Origin: Candidatus Nitronereus thalassa
GTDB taxonomy: Bacteria > Nitrospirota > Nitrospiria > Nitrospirales > UBA8639
Direction of reading: 5' to 3'
Assembly (NCBI RefSeq): GCF_032191465.1
Contig: NZ_JAQOUE010000001.1
Span: forward strand, 1-64,000
Length of the DNA: 64,000 nucleotides
Shown one piece after another: positions 9,101-18,230 of the stretch (positions within the stretch are counted from its first letter, which is position 1; the number at the start of each line of letters is the position of its first letter). Position numbers and translations under genes: made by a program. A model generated the notes under the pieces. The model did not search any database. It saw only the letters and a program-made list of their open reading frames with translations, and had not been told where the DNA came from.

Positions 9101-9284
9101 TCTGTTAGGCCTGCTACCTATCATGTGGAGTCAAGGGACGGGTGCGGATGTCATGAAACGCATCGCCGCTCCCATGATTGGTGGGATGGTGTCAACAATT
9201 ATTCTCACGCTGTTGGTGATTCCAGCCATCTATTTTCTTTGGCGGAGTTGGGGATTGAGGCAGAAAAGAGCAGATGAGATTTAG
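6150..9284 (+). CDS. cusA: CusA-like RND metal pump (operon 1)
   Basis: A proton-driven inner-membrane pump of 1044 aa, full length for the HME-RND family, with 12 predicted transmembrane segments and two large periplasmic loops. The TM4 motif reads GTMVDAVIVMVENAHRR, matching Cus-type (monovalent Cu/Ag) pumps rather than the DFG motif of CzcA. The porter loop has TEMLATGIRSSLGIKI, with a Met at the position used for Cu(I) in CusA, and ARTATDPAPLNMAET. Downstream to 9551 there is no gene; an obvious terminator is not visible. Confidence 0.93.
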   Translation: MIERIIGWSGRNGFLVGLLVLFLMGWGIWVVARTPLDALPDLSDVQVIVFTEWPGRSPDLVEDQITYPIVTSMLGAPKIKYVRGQSFLGLSFVYIVFQDGTDMYWARSRVVEYMQGVTDKLPEGVAPTLGPDATGVGWVFQYALVDEGGQHSLADLRSFQDWYLRYWLQSVPGVAEVASIGGFVKQYQVQVDPVKLQGYGIGLSEVIQAIRRSNNEVGGRVIEASEREYMVRGRGYIRSQDDLRSIPLGTDQHGTPITVQDVAHVTIGPDMRRGIAELDGTGEVVGGIVIMRYGENALEVIDRVKQKLKEIKPSIPEGIRVVPVYDRSDLILRAVATLKEKLIEISIVVSLVSLVFLFHLRSALVPILLLPVAVLLSFIAMYYLGISSNVMSLSGIAIAIGTMVDAVIVMVENAHRRLEEWEQQGQIGSREEIIIRAAQEVGKPLFFSLLIITVSFLPIFTLEAQEGRLFKPLAYTKTFAMFFAALVSITVAPLLMCWFIRGRITSERRNPLNRLLIWMYHPLVKGVLRIRWLVVGLAIGSMILVVPLYEKLGAEFMPPLNEGTMLYMPTSLPGLSVQKASQILQTQDRLLKEFPEVDRVMGKMGRARTATDPAPLNMAETIVALKPQEEWRPGMTWDKLIAEMDQRVKLPGMPNIWWMPIQTRTEMLATGIRSSLGIKILGPQLEALERLGLQIEGLLQSLAGTRSAYAERVTGGYYLDIDVNRVAAARYGLTVADVQDVIESAIGGKNITWTVEGRERYPINVRYPRELRQDVDALKRVLVTTPQGEHIPLAQLSTISKTTGPPSIRDENGSLASIVFVDVAGQDLGSYVQKAKALIQEHVTLPDGYSLQWAGQYQYLERAQQQLQIVIPLTLFLIFMLLYLIFRSIPRCLLVLLSVPFSMVGAIWYLHYLGYNLSVAVWVGLIALAGVAAETGVIMIMFLDNACARRQQENQLQTLADLREAIIEGAVLRVRPKLMTASAILLGLLPIMWSQGTGADVMKRIAAPMIGGMVSTIILTLLVIPAIYFLWRSWGLRQKRADEI

Positions 9285-9462
9285 GAAAGAAAGATTCATG
9301 TGGTATCAAAAAAATTGCGATGGTGCAAAAAAACCTGGAAGAGAAATGAGGCGTTTTGGTACGTTAGATTTTTAAAGTCTTGAGTAGAATGGCAACATTG
9401 GCTAAGGATTTTAATCACCACTTGATGTTACAACATATTGAAATGGTTCTCATGATGAACTT

Positions 9463-9478
9463 TGGCATTTTTTTTGCT
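9463..9478 (+). promoter_or_regulatory. Probable sigma-54 promoter of cus operon 2
   Basis: TGGCATTTTTTTTGCT matches the sigma-54 -24/-12 pattern TGGCAC-N6-TGCW, with GG and GC in exact register. The identical 16-mer occurs at 49909-49924. In both places the -12 GC is 71-73 nt before the ATG of a related small Cys/His protein. Identity of both sequence and distance argues against chance. No enhancer site was identified. Confidence 0.65.
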
Positions 9479-9550
9479 GAATAAATTAAACATAAGGTGT
9501 AGGCTGTCCGATTAAATAAGTAACACCGTATTTTGTCAGTAGGCATTTCA

Positions 9551-9916
9551 ATGAATAGAAAAATAATACAAAGAGTTCGGCTGATTGTTCCTTTCCTCCT
9601 CGTGGCCTTTCTGGTGTGTGGGAGTGGGTTATTCTGCCCAATGACAGAATCACCAGCAGGCACCCATCACTCCCCATCCAAATCCCACCAGTTGCCTCCC
9701 ACGCCTATCAATTCAAGTGATGACTGTCTGGATCAGTTCAAAAATGCTGAAATTCAGTCCAAAGATTTAACCTATGACGTTTTTTCTCTTTTGCAATTTA
9801 AGGGATTAGACAATATCTTCGAATCTCCTTTTTCCAATTATCTCTTCACCAGCATTGCTCCCCAAACCTCTTCCTATCCCTTGCTCTTCCTCCTCTTCTC
9901 TGTCTTTCTGAATTGA
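9551..9916 (+). CDS. Small exported Cys/His protein upstream of cusCBA-2
   Basis: A 121-aa product with an N-terminal signal segment (LIVPFLLVAFLVCGSG), then LFCPM, histidines (GTHHSPSKSH), DDCLDQFK, and a hydrophobic end (SSYPLLFLLFSVFLN). It aligns along its length with the protein at 49994 (shared FCPM, HHS, DCxDQ-K, SSYP-FLLFSV-LN). It is probably exported and metal-binding, comparable in role to CzcI or ZraP. The ATG at 9551 is chosen over an upstream TTG because the signal peptide then starts normally. A sigma-54-like promoter lies 73 nt upstream and cusC-2 follows, so it likely leads that operon. Confidence 0.7.
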   Translation: MNRKIIQRVRLIVPFLLVAFLVCGSGLFCPMTESPAGTHHSPSKSHQLPPTPINSSDDCLDQFKNAEIQSKDLTYDVFSLLQFKGLDNIFESPFSNYLFTSIAPQTSSYPLLFLLFSVFLN

Positions 9917-10011
9917 GCTCCCACTACCTAGTTCCTTGCAGGGCAATGAAACCCGTCGGGTTCTGCGTCCAGTGGTCCCATTTTTTCCACTATCAACTCA
10001 GGGTGAAGGCC

Positions 10012-11283
10012 ATGATGAGAATATATCTGCACCAGCGTTTCCACGTTCGATCCCTTGTCCTAGGGGTGCTCTTGTTCGGCGTTACGGAAATGTCAGCTCT
10101 TGCTGCGGAGCCTCCTCTCAAACTTCAAACCCTTGTCCAGGAAGCCTCTCAGCAAAACCCGGAGATCCAATCAGCTAAACAGCGATGGGAAGCGGCAAAG
10201 TCAGTTCCGTCTCAGGTCGAATCATTGCCAGACCCAATCGTGGGGTTAGCCTATCGTGGACCGGATATCATGAGAGAAGGACGCGTGGCCGTGCAGCAAG
10301 AATTCCCGTTCCCTGGGAAACTTGATCTTCGCGGAGAGGTGGCGGCCAAGGGAGCGGATCGGATTGGTGAGAGATATGAGGGAATCAAACTCCGGATTAT
10401 TGCCCAACTCAAGGAGGCCTACTTTTCTCTACACTTCGTTCACAAATCTATTGAGATCGTCAGCAAGAATATTAAAATTCTCGAAGAGTTTGAGAAGACA
10501 GCCGAGGCTCGGTACAAGGTCGGCAAGGGAATTCAGCAAGACCTGTTCCGGGCACAGGTTGAGCTTTCCAGGGAACTTGAGGAACTGACGACGCTCAACC
10601 AGGAGAAAGAGACTTTGCACGCGGACATCAATCGAATTTTGAACCGACCTCCTGCCGCCCAGTTGGGGGCACCGGAGGAGCCGCAACTCACGCCCCTTCT
10701 TTACACCTTGGACGAGTTGAATGAATACGCCACGAAAAATTCGCCGGTCATCAAGGCGCAAGGCAGGGCTATTGAACAAGGACAATCCGCGGTTGACCTG
10801 GCCAACCGGGAATTTTATCCCGACTTCTTTGTGGGCCTCGGAGCCATGCAATCATTTCGGTCAGATGAACAACAAGATGCCTTTGGAATGTTGGGAATCA
10901 AAGTTCCTCTCTACTATGCGACTAAACAGCAATTCGGGGTGAAGGAATCCCTGTCTAGCCTTGAAAGCGCACGGAAGGATCATCGGACTGCAACTCAAGA
11001 CGTTTTGTTCAGGGTAAAAGACAGCTTTGTCCGTGCCGAACGTGCGAAACGACTGGTCAAGTTGCTGGGAAAAGCCATCATTCCACAGGCTTCTCTGGCC
11101 CTGGAATCATCGATAGCCGGCTATAGTGTGGGAAAAGTTGATTTTCTCACGATGCTCGACAACCTTCTCAGGCTTCAACGGGATGAAATCGATTTGCATC
11201 GTGAAAAGGTTGCTCATGAAATCGCCATCGCCAAGCTGGAAGAGGCCGTCGCTATACCATTGCAAGGTGGAAACCATGAGTGA
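10012..11283 (+). CDS. cusC: CusC-like outer-membrane efflux channel (operon 2)
   Basis: A TolC/OEP-family channel of about 423 aa. The signal peptide (SLVLGVLLFGVTEMSALAAE) is followed by LQTLVQEASQQNPEIQSAKQ, and both halves of the helical repeat are complete (EARYKVGKGIQQDLFRAQVE). The reading frame extends up to 9913, but the paired ATGs at 10012 and 10015 next to GTGAAGG give a normal signal peptide. The stop overlaps the cusB-2 start by 8 nt. It resembles the operon 1 protein but is clearly diverged, so the duplication is not recent. Confidence 0.88.
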   Translation: MMRIYLHQRFHVRSLVLGVLLFGVTEMSALAAEPPLKLQTLVQEASQQNPEIQSAKQRWEAAKSVPSQVESLPDPIVGLAYRGPDIMREGRVAVQQEFPFPGKLDLRGEVAAKGADRIGERYEGIKLRIIAQLKEAYFSLHFVHKSIEIVSKNIKILEEFEKTAEARYKVGKGIQQDLFRAQVELSRELEELTTLNQEKETLHADINRILNRPPAAQLGAPEEPQLTPLLYTLDELNEYATKNSPVIKAQGRAIEQGQSAVDLANREFYPDFFVGLGAMQSFRSDEQQDAFGMLGIKVPLYYATKQQFGVKESLSSLESARKDHRTATQDVLFRVKDSFVRAERAKRLVKLLGKAIIPQASLALESSIAGYSVGKVDFLTMLDNLLRLQRDEIDLHREKVAHEIAIAKLEEAVAIPLQGGNHE

Positions 11284-12649
11284 ATTTAAAAAAATATCGC
11301 CTCTTCGTGAAGAGGATAATGATCGAGCTGAAACCCCGGATGACATCCGGCCATTCAGGCAGGACGAGGCGCACAGCAAACATTCCAAACGGTTCTGGAT
11401 AATCATCGGAATCATCGCCGTTGTTCTAGGCTCAGGCATTGGTTTTTACTACTGGTCCACCGGCACTGAGAAACATACTGCTCATCTTCCTGGCGGGGAA
11501 ACTCAAACCGCCAAATCAGAGCATCAGGGCATGGACATGTCTTCGACTGGCGGGGAAGCAGGCATGAAGCCAGAGGAACCCGAGTCGGTCATGATCAATG
11601 CTCGGAAACAACAGCTTATCGGGGTGAAAACCGAGAAGGCTAAATCACTGACAATCACGCACACCATTCGAACTGTAGCCCTTGTAGATGTAGATGAACG
11701 GAACCTGGAACATGTGAACATTAAGCTGGAGGGCTGGGTGGAGAAGCTGTATGTCCGCTTTACGGGGGAAGATGTCAAAAAAGACCAAATGCTCTTCGAG
11801 ATCTATAGCCCGGAGCTGGTCTCCTCCCAGGAGGAATATTTGCTAGCACTCAAGGCCGTTCGCACACTCGGAGATAGCGAATTCTCTGAAGTAGCGGACA
11901 GCGCAAGAAGGGTATTGCAATCCACCCGAGAGCGTTTTTCTCTTTGGGACATTACCCCCGATCATATTGAGGACCTAGAGCGAACAGGCAAAGTCTTACG
12001 AACCCTTCCTCTTCATGCCCCCATTTCGGGGTATGTCCTAACGATGAATGTCCGCGAAGGCGGATACATTACGCCTTCCACAGACACCTTTGTCTTGGCG
12101 GACCTCTCCAACATCTGGGTGTTGGCAGATCTGTATGAGTTTGAGATTCCCTACGTCAAATTAGGGCAGAAAGCACAAATTACCCTTCCCTATTTTCCAA
12201 ACGAAATATTCAAGGGAACCGTGACCTATATTTATCCGGTCCTTGATCCTAAAACCCGAACGGTGAAGGTCCGGTTCGAATTGCCCAATCCCGGCTGGCG
12301 GCTCAAGCCTGACATGTTTGCCAATGTGACGCTGGAAATCCCGCTGGGGGATCGACTTGTGGTTCCTAACACGGCGGTATTGGATTCCGGTACGAAGCAG
12401 GTGGTGTTCGTGGATACAGGCCAAGGGATGTTTGAGGCCAGGAACGTCACTCTGGGCGTGAGATCCCGTGAGTGGTATGAAGTGCTTGAAGGGGTGAAGG
12501 AAGGCGAGATGGTCGTCACGAGTGGCAACTTTTTGATTGATTCGGAAAGTGCCCTTGGGTCAGCAACGGGTATGATGATGCCGGGAATGGATATGGGGCC
12601 CAAAAAGGGTGACGATTCCTCGGACGCAATGTCAGATATGAAACCATAA
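11276..12649 (+). CDS. cusB: CusB-like periplasmic adaptor (operon 2)
   Basis: A membrane-fusion protein of 457 aa. It has a longer cytoplasmic N-terminus (about 45 charged residues) before the transmembrane helix FWIIIGIIAVVLGSGIGFYY. A Met/His stretch (EHQGMDMSSTGGEAGM) precedes the adaptor core (LEGWVEKLYVRFTGEDVKKD, YSPELVSSQEEYL, LYEFEIPYVKLGQ). The C-terminus again carries methionines (TGMMMPGMDMGP). The adaptor core closely parallels the operon 1 protein. It overlaps the end of cusC-2 by 8 nt and is followed by cusA-2 after 24 bp. Confidence 0.9.
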   Translation: MSEFKKISPLREEDNDRAETPDDIRPFRQDEAHSKHSKRFWIIIGIIAVVLGSGIGFYYWSTGTEKHTAHLPGGETQTAKSEHQGMDMSSTGGEAGMKPEEPESVMINARKQQLIGVKTEKAKSLTITHTIRTVALVDVDERNLEHVNIKLEGWVEKLYVRFTGEDVKKDQMLFEIYSPELVSSQEEYLLALKAVRTLGDSEFSEVADSARRVLQSTRERFSLWDITPDHIEDLERTGKVLRTLPLHAPISGYVLTMNVREGGYITPSTDTFVLADLSNIWVLADLYEFEIPYVKLGQKAQITLPYFPNEIFKGTVTYIYPVLDPKTRTVKVRFELPNPGWRLKPDMFANVTLEIPLGDRLVVPNTAVLDSGTKQVVFVDTGQGMFEARNVTLGVRSREWYEVLEGVKEGEMVVTSGNFLIDSESALGSATGMMMPGMDMGPKKGDDSSDAMSDMKP

Positions 12650-12673
12650 GCGAAATTTTGAGAATGGCTTATT

Positions 12674-15600
12674 ATGATTGAAAAGATTATCGGTGCCAGT
12701 GCGAGAAATGGCTTTTTGATCGGGCTCATGGTGGTGTTTCTGACCGCCTGGGGGATCTGGGCCATCAAAAATACCCCACTCGACGCGCTCCCGGATCTGT
12801 CTGATGTGCAGGTGATCATCTTTACCGAATGGCCGGGACGCGCCCCGCAACTCGTCGAAGACCAGATTACGTATCCCATTGTCACCACCATGCTGGGCGC
12901 TCCCAAGGTCCAAGTCGTGAGAGGGTTTTCCTTTTTTGGCCTCTCCTTCATCTACGTCATTTTCGAAGATGGCACGGACATGTACTGGGCTCGAAGTCGG
13001 ATCCTGGAGTATATGAATGAAGCGTTGAAAGCCTTGCCAGAGGGCGTCCTTCCCACCCTGGGTCCAGACGCGACTGGCGTTGGGTGGGGATACGAATATG
13101 CTGTGATCGATAAGACGGGCAAGCATGATTTGTCGGAACTCCGAACCCTTCAAGACTGGTATATCCGGTATTGGCTGAAGGCGGTTCCCGGCGTATCGGA
13201 CGTGGCCAGTGTCGGTGGGTATGTGAAGCAATATCAGGTCAATATCGATCCCAATGCCATTCTGGCTTATAACCTGCCGTTAGATTCAATTGTGAGTGCG
13301 ATTCGAATGAGCAATAACGATGTCGGTGGCCGGGTGGTGGAATTCACCGGTCGGGAGTACATGGTCTGGGGACGCGGGTATGTGCAGTCCGTGGCAGATC
13401 TCGAGCAGGTGGCCGTGGGAACGAATGCCAAAGGCACCCCCATCCTCCTCAAGGATGTGGGGCGAATCGAACTGGGTCCTGATATACGGCGGGGGCTCGT
13501 GGAACTGGATGGCGAAGGGGAAGTGGCCGGCGGTATCGTGGTGATTCGATTCGGGGAGGACACGCTTGGGGTCATTGAACGGGTCAAGGCCAAAATTCAG
13601 GAAATGACCCCTTCGTTGCCTGAAGGTGTTGAGATTGTTTCCACCTATGACCGGTCTGAATTGATTCTGCGATCCATTGATACCCTCAAGGAGAAGCTGA
13701 TCGAAGAAAGCATCATCGTCAGCTTGATCACCATTGTGTTTCTCCTTCATTTTCGAAGCGCCTTGGTCGCCATTCTGACGCTCCCTTTAGCCATCCTCAT
13801 GTCAATTACCGCCATGTACTACCTGGGCATTAGCTCAAATGTCATGTCCCTCGGTGGTATTGCCATCGCCATTGGGGCGATGGTGGATGGCCCCATCGTC
13901 ATGATCGAAAACGCGCACAAGAAGCTGCAGCATGGTGGTCCCGGAGGGGATCGTGTGAGTCTCATTATTGAAGCCGCAAAGGAAGTTGGTAAACCACTCT
14001 TCTTTTCCCTCCTCATTATCACGGTATCATTTCTACCCGTCTTTACCTTGGAAGCGCAGGAAGGACGGCTGTTCCAGCCACTCGCCTACACCAAGACCTT
14101 CTCGATGGGGTTTGCGGCGCTACTGTCCATTACTCTTGTCCCCTTATTGATGGTCTTGTTAATCAGAGGGAAAATTGTCAGTGAAGAGCGGAACCCAATT
14201 GCTCGCTTCCTCATCGCGATCTATAAACCCGTGGCCCATCTCGTGTTCCGCTTTCGGAAAACAACGTTACTCTTGGCCGTGTTGGGCTTGGTCGCCACTG
14301 GACCGACGTTTCTGAAACTGGGATCCGAGTTTATGCCGCCGCTTTATGAAGGGACTCTCTTGTATATGCCGGTGACGCTGCCGGGCGCTTCCATCACGGA
14401 AATGCAGCGAATCCTCCAGGTTTCCGACCGAATCATCAAACAATTTCCCGAAGTGTCCCAGGTATTCGGGAAGGCCGGCAGGGCTCGGACGGCCACGGAT
14501 CCCGCTCCGTTGGAAATGATGGAGACCGTGATCAACCTGAAGCCCGAAGATCAATGGCGCCCGGGAATGACGATTAATCGTTTGGAAAACGAGCTGGACA
14601 AGGCGCTGCAAATACCCGGAGTGATTAATGCCTGGACGATGCCCATTAAAGGTCGCCTCGACATGCTCTCAACCGGCATCCGCACCCCCTTGGGAATCAA
14701 AATTTTTGGGACGGACTTGGAAACCATTCAAACAATCGGCGGGGATATCGAAAATGTCTTGCGGGATGTTCCGGGCACACGAAACATCTTTGCCGAGCGC
14801 ACGGCCGGGGGGTACTACGTCTATTTCAAGGTCAACCGAGAAGAGATTGCTCGGTACGGGCTCATGGTTGGGGACGTGGAACGGGTCATCGAATCGGCAA
14901 TCGGCGGAACGAATATCTCCACAACCATCGAAGGACGGGAGCGGTTCCCTATCAACCTGCGATATTCCCGTGGATTCCGCAACACGCTGGAGGACTTGAA
15001 ACGAGTCTTAGTGTCCACACCGAACGGACAGCAGATTCCCATTACCCAGTTGGCGGAGGTCAGCCTGATCTCGGGGCCGACAGTTGTCAAAAGCGAGGGA
15101 TCGATGTTGGTCGGGTATGTCTATGTGGACATAGCCGGACGAGACCTCGGGGGCTATGTTGATGAGGCCAAAAAGATCGTGGCTCAACAAGTCCAATTAC
15201 CTAAGGGGTACTATCTGGGTTGGAGCGGGCAGTACGAGTATATGCAACGGGCCGCCGCTCGGTTGATGTATGTGGTACCCCTGACTCTCCTCATTGTCTT
15301 TTTACTGCTCTATCTCAACTTTCGGTCCATCGCCAGGAGTCTCATCGTCCTTCTCTCGGTGCCCTTTGCTGCAATCGGGGCTATCTGGTCGCTATACCTT
15401 CTCGAATACGACTTGAGTGTCGCCGTTTGGGTTGGGATTATTGCCTTGGTTGGAGTGGCAGCTGAGATTGGGATTATCATGATTGCCTATTTGGATCAGA
15501 CCTATGCCAGCTGGACTGCTGAAGGCCGGCTTACCGATATGAAAGATCTGGTCGATGCCGTCATAGAAGGGAGTACGAAGCGAGTGCGTCCCATCCTCAT

Positions 15601-15835
15601 GACCGTCGGGTCGACGATTGCCGGGTTGCTTCCCATTATGTGGACCCATGGCAGTGGGGCCGATGTCACGAAGCGGATTGCGGCCCCGATGATTGGGGGC
15701 ATGGTGACGACCTTGCTGCTCACGCTCCTGGTTCTGCCGGCTATTTACATCATTTGGAGAGGATGGGAGTTAAGGAAAAAGGCAGCCATGCCAGGGTTGG
15801 AAGAACATCCCATACCTGAACATCATGAACCTTAA
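12674..15835 (+). CDS. cusA: CusA-like RND metal pump (operon 2)
   Basis: An HME-RND pump of 1053 aa with full-length transmembrane and porter domains. The TM4 motif GAMVDGPIVMIENAHKK and the porter motif RLDMLSTGIRTPLGIKI are close to Escherichia coli CusA, supporting Cu(I)/Ag(I) export. ARTATDPAPLEMMETV adds Met residues near the substrate path. It is paralogous to the pump at 6150. The next gene (broken TPR) follows 8 bp later, with copA and copB beyond, so efflux and periplasmic copper oxidation probably form one transcription unit. Confidence 0.93.
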   Translation: MIEKIIGASARNGFLIGLMVVFLTAWGIWAIKNTPLDALPDLSDVQVIIFTEWPGRAPQLVEDQITYPIVTTMLGAPKVQVVRGFSFFGLSFIYVIFEDGTDMYWARSRILEYMNEALKALPEGVLPTLGPDATGVGWGYEYAVIDKTGKHDLSELRTLQDWYIRYWLKAVPGVSDVASVGGYVKQYQVNIDPNAILAYNLPLDSIVSAIRMSNNDVGGRVVEFTGREYMVWGRGYVQSVADLEQVAVGTNAKGTPILLKDVGRIELGPDIRRGLVELDGEGEVAGGIVVIRFGEDTLGVIERVKAKIQEMTPSLPEGVEIVSTYDRSELILRSIDTLKEKLIEESIIVSLITIVFLLHFRSALVAILTLPLAILMSITAMYYLGISSNVMSLGGIAIAIGAMVDGPIVMIENAHKKLQHGGPGGDRVSLIIEAAKEVGKPLFFSLLIITVSFLPVFTLEAQEGRLFQPLAYTKTFSMGFAALLSITLVPLLMVLLIRGKIVSEERNPIARFLIAIYKPVAHLVFRFRKTTLLLAVLGLVATGPTFLKLGSEFMPPLYEGTLLYMPVTLPGASITEMQRILQVSDRIIKQFPEVSQVFGKAGRARTATDPAPLEMMETVINLKPEDQWRPGMTINRLENELDKALQIPGVINAWTMPIKGRLDMLSTGIRTPLGIKIFGTDLETIQTIGGDIENVLRDVPGTRNIFAERTAGGYYVYFKVNREEIARYGLMVGDVERVIESAIGGTNISTTIEGRERFPINLRYSRGFRNTLEDLKRVLVSTPNGQQIPITQLAEVSLISGPTVVKSEGSMLVGYVYVDIAGRDLGGYVDEAKKIVAQQVQLPKGYYLGWSGQYEYMQRAAARLMYVVPLTLLIVFLLLYLNFRSIARSLIVLLSVPFAAIGAIWSLYLLEYDLSVAVWVGIIALVGVAAEIGIIMIAYLDQTYASWTAEGRLTDMKDLVDAVIEGSTKRVRPILMTVGSTIAGLLPIMWTHGSGADVTKRIAAPMIGGMVTTLLLTLLVLPAIYIIWRGWELRKKAAMPGLEEHPIPEHHEP

Positions 15836-15843
15836 GGAAGGAG

Positions 15844-16292
15844 TTGCGATTGATCATTCACATAATGAACTCAATAAACCGGTTATTGGTAGCGTCCCTA
15901 CTGGGTGCGCTGGCGGTAGAGGGATATGCTGGCCCATCGCATTCCACAAAAGAAGCACCGCTGTCCCCACCCAAGCATGCCAGTCCTTTGGGCATGCCAT
16001 TGATCATCGAAGGCAATCGCCTTTCTGCTGAACGCACGTGGATGGTAGCGATCGGAAATACGAAGAAGCGATTCAATCCCAGCCCAAACTCGCAGAGGCT
16101 CATTACCATCTGGGACTGACGCTCTATCGGAAAGGGTCGCTGTTAGCAGCACAACCTCACTTTATTGAAGTGGCCAATTTAGCGCCAGGCCACCCTGCGA
16201 TTTGGAATGCTCCACCATTTCGTCAATATGGAACGGTGGAACCAGAGACTCAAGAACCAGCTCAGGATGGGCACACGGGGCATCAACATTAA
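15844..16292 (+). pseudogene. Frameshifted TPR protein gene
   Basis: The first frame gives a signal peptide and the start of a TPR unit (IEGNRLSAERTWM). A second frame from about 16040 gives KYEEAIQSQPKLAEAHYHLG and the conserved tail NAPPFRQYGTVEPETQE with a His-rich end. The intact homologue at 49285-49716 runs through both parts in one frame (LEGNKLFAEHQW, then AEAHYNLALTLEEQG, then the same tail). The break lies near 16040-16055. The likely start is TTG at 15844 after AAGGAAGGAG, with ATG at 15865 as the alternative. It may be a real pseudogene or a sequencing error. Confidence 0.75.
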
Positions 16293-16358
16293 ACCCTAGT
16301 AAAAAATCTGCAGGATGAAAAAGTCAATAACCTGGAAAGAACACAACGGAGTCTTAAA

Positions 16359-18230
16359 ATGAGCAATCAAAATAATGTGGTGACACGGCGTACGTTATTG
16401 CAAGGCATCGGAGCTTTGGGACTGACCACGGCCATGGCTCGCCTCATTCCTTCATATGTCTGGGCAAGCGGGACACGGGCAACCCTTCCCTCACAGTTGG
16501 ATGGAAACGTTATGCATCTCACCATCGCCGAGACACCCTTTCAAATTGGAGAACGAACTGGAATTGCGAAAACCATTAACGGCACATTACCCGGCCCTTT
16601 GCTCCGCCTGCAGGAAGGCCAACCAATCCGCCTCAACGTTACTAACCGTTTGAGAGAAGATACCTCCATTCATTGGCATGGATTGATTCTTCCACCGGAT
16701 ATGGACGGCGTGCCGGGTGTCAGTTTTGCCGGCATCAAACCAGCTTCTACCTTTTCCTACAACTATCCTGTTCAGCAGAACGGGACGTATTGGTATCACA
16801 GTCACTCTGGGGGTCAGGAGCAGTCGGGCGTGTACGGGCCGATCATTATCGATCCGATTGAACCGGAACCATTTCACTATGATCGCGATTATGTCGTGGT
16901 GCTCTCGGATTGGACGTTCGAGTCGCCGGAAGCGGTGTTCTCCAAACTCAAGAAACTAAGCAATTACTATAACTTCCAGAAACGAACGGCTTACGAGTTC
17001 CTTTCCGACGTTGGACGCCTGGGGTTATGGCCTGCACTTCAAAATTACCTGATGTGGGATGGGATGCGGATGGACCCGACGGACTTCGCGGACGTCACCG
17101 GATATGCCTACACCTACTTGATGAACGGTCTGTCACCCTCCGGTAATTGGACAGGCCTCTTTCGACCTGGCGAGCGGGTGCGTCTGCGTTTCATTGCTGC
17201 TGGAGCCATGACCTTCTTTGATGTGCGCATTCCCGGTGTCAAGATGACGGTCGTTCAAGCGGACGGACAAAACGTCCAGCCTGTGGTGGTGGACGAATTC
17301 CGCATCGGACCGGCAGAAACCTATGATGTCATCGTCGAACCCACAGAGGCTCGGGCCTATACCCTATTTGCCGAAACCTTGGATCGAAGCGGCTACGCAC
17401 GCGGCACGCTGGCTCCACGCGCGGGAATGACCGGCCCGCTTCCCGAACGTCGTCCGAGGCCGCTCCGCACCATGGCCGACATGGGCATGGTCATGGAAGG
17501 AATGAACATGGGAAGTATGGACATGTCCAGCATGAGCAAACCCACTCATGATGGGGGGAGCCACTCAACCCATCAGGAAATGGGGATGCACGGGAACCAG
17601 GCTATCCAACATATGCCAGACATGCCCCATAAGTCAGCGAGAGGGTCGGACGATCCACAGCACGGGACGATACCCGGCAGTACGCCCGTCAGGCATGGGC
17701 CCGATCATCACGGAACCGGCAACCAATCCGTCGCAGAGTATTCGTGGAATCAAAGTGGGAACCCCGGCAGAGGGTTGGATAACAGCGAGTGGCGCGTGTT
17801 GGTCTATACCGATTTAAAAAGCCTGGAACCCTACCCCGACCAACGGGAACCGCAACGGGAGATCGAACTCCACCTCACGGGCCACATGGAGCGATATATG
17901 TGGTCGTTCGACGGCAAGAAATACTCGGACGCAAAGGAGCCGATCCACTTCCGTTACGGCGAGCGGCTACGCCTGACCTTCATCAACGACACGATGATGG
18001 AGCACCCCCTGCACCTTCACGGAATGTGGATGCACCTGGAAAACGGCACGGGAGCTTACCTGCCACGTAAGCACACGGTCGTGGTCAAACCAGCCGAACG
18101 GGTATCCGTCGCGATCACGGCTGACGCCCCTGGACGGTGGGCCTTTCACTGCCACTTGCTTCTCCATATGGAAGCGGGGATGTTCCGAATCGTGGAAGTA
18201 ACCAGCCAAGAAGCAGAGGTGCAATCATGA
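16359..18230 (+). CDS. copA: CopA-type multicopper oxidase, Tat-exported
   Basis: A product of 623 aa that oxidises Cu(I) in the periplasm as part of copper resistance. A Tat-like signal (TRRTLLQGIGALGLTTAMAR) is followed by cupredoxin domains. All copper-site motifs are present: HWHGLILPPDMDG, YWYHSHSGGQEQSG, HPLHLHGMWMH and the type 1 site FHCHLLLHMEAGM. Between about residues 370 and 470 is a Met/His-rich insert (for example MNMGSMDMSSM), typical of CopA/PcoA and thought to bind Cu(I). The stop overlaps copB as ATGA. It sits directly after the Cus pump operon. Confidence 0.95.
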   Translation: MSNQNNVVTRRTLLQGIGALGLTTAMARLIPSYVWASGTRATLPSQLDGNVMHLTIAETPFQIGERTGIAKTINGTLPGPLLRLQEGQPIRLNVTNRLREDTSIHWHGLILPPDMDGVPGVSFAGIKPASTFSYNYPVQQNGTYWYHSHSGGQEQSGVYGPIIIDPIEPEPFHYDRDYVVVLSDWTFESPEAVFSKLKKLSNYYNFQKRTAYEFLSDVGRLGLWPALQNYLMWDGMRMDPTDFADVTGYAYTYLMNGLSPSGNWTGLFRPGERVRLRFIAAGAMTFFDVRIPGVKMTVVQADGQNVQPVVVDEFRIGPAETYDVIVEPTEARAYTLFAETLDRSGYARGTLAPRAGMTGPLPERRPRPLRTMADMGMVMEGMNMGSMDMSSMSKPTHDGGSHSTHQEMGMHGNQAIQHMPDMPHKSARGSDDPQHGTIPGSTPVRHGPDHHGTGNQSVAEYSWNQSGNPGRGLDNSEWRVLVYTDLKSLEPYPDQREPQREIELHLTGHMERYMWSFDGKKYSDAKEPIHFRYGERLRLTFINDTMMEHPLHLHGMWMHLENGTGAYLPRKHTVVVKPAERVSVAITADAPGRWAFHCHLLLHMEAGMFRIVEVTSQEAEVQS

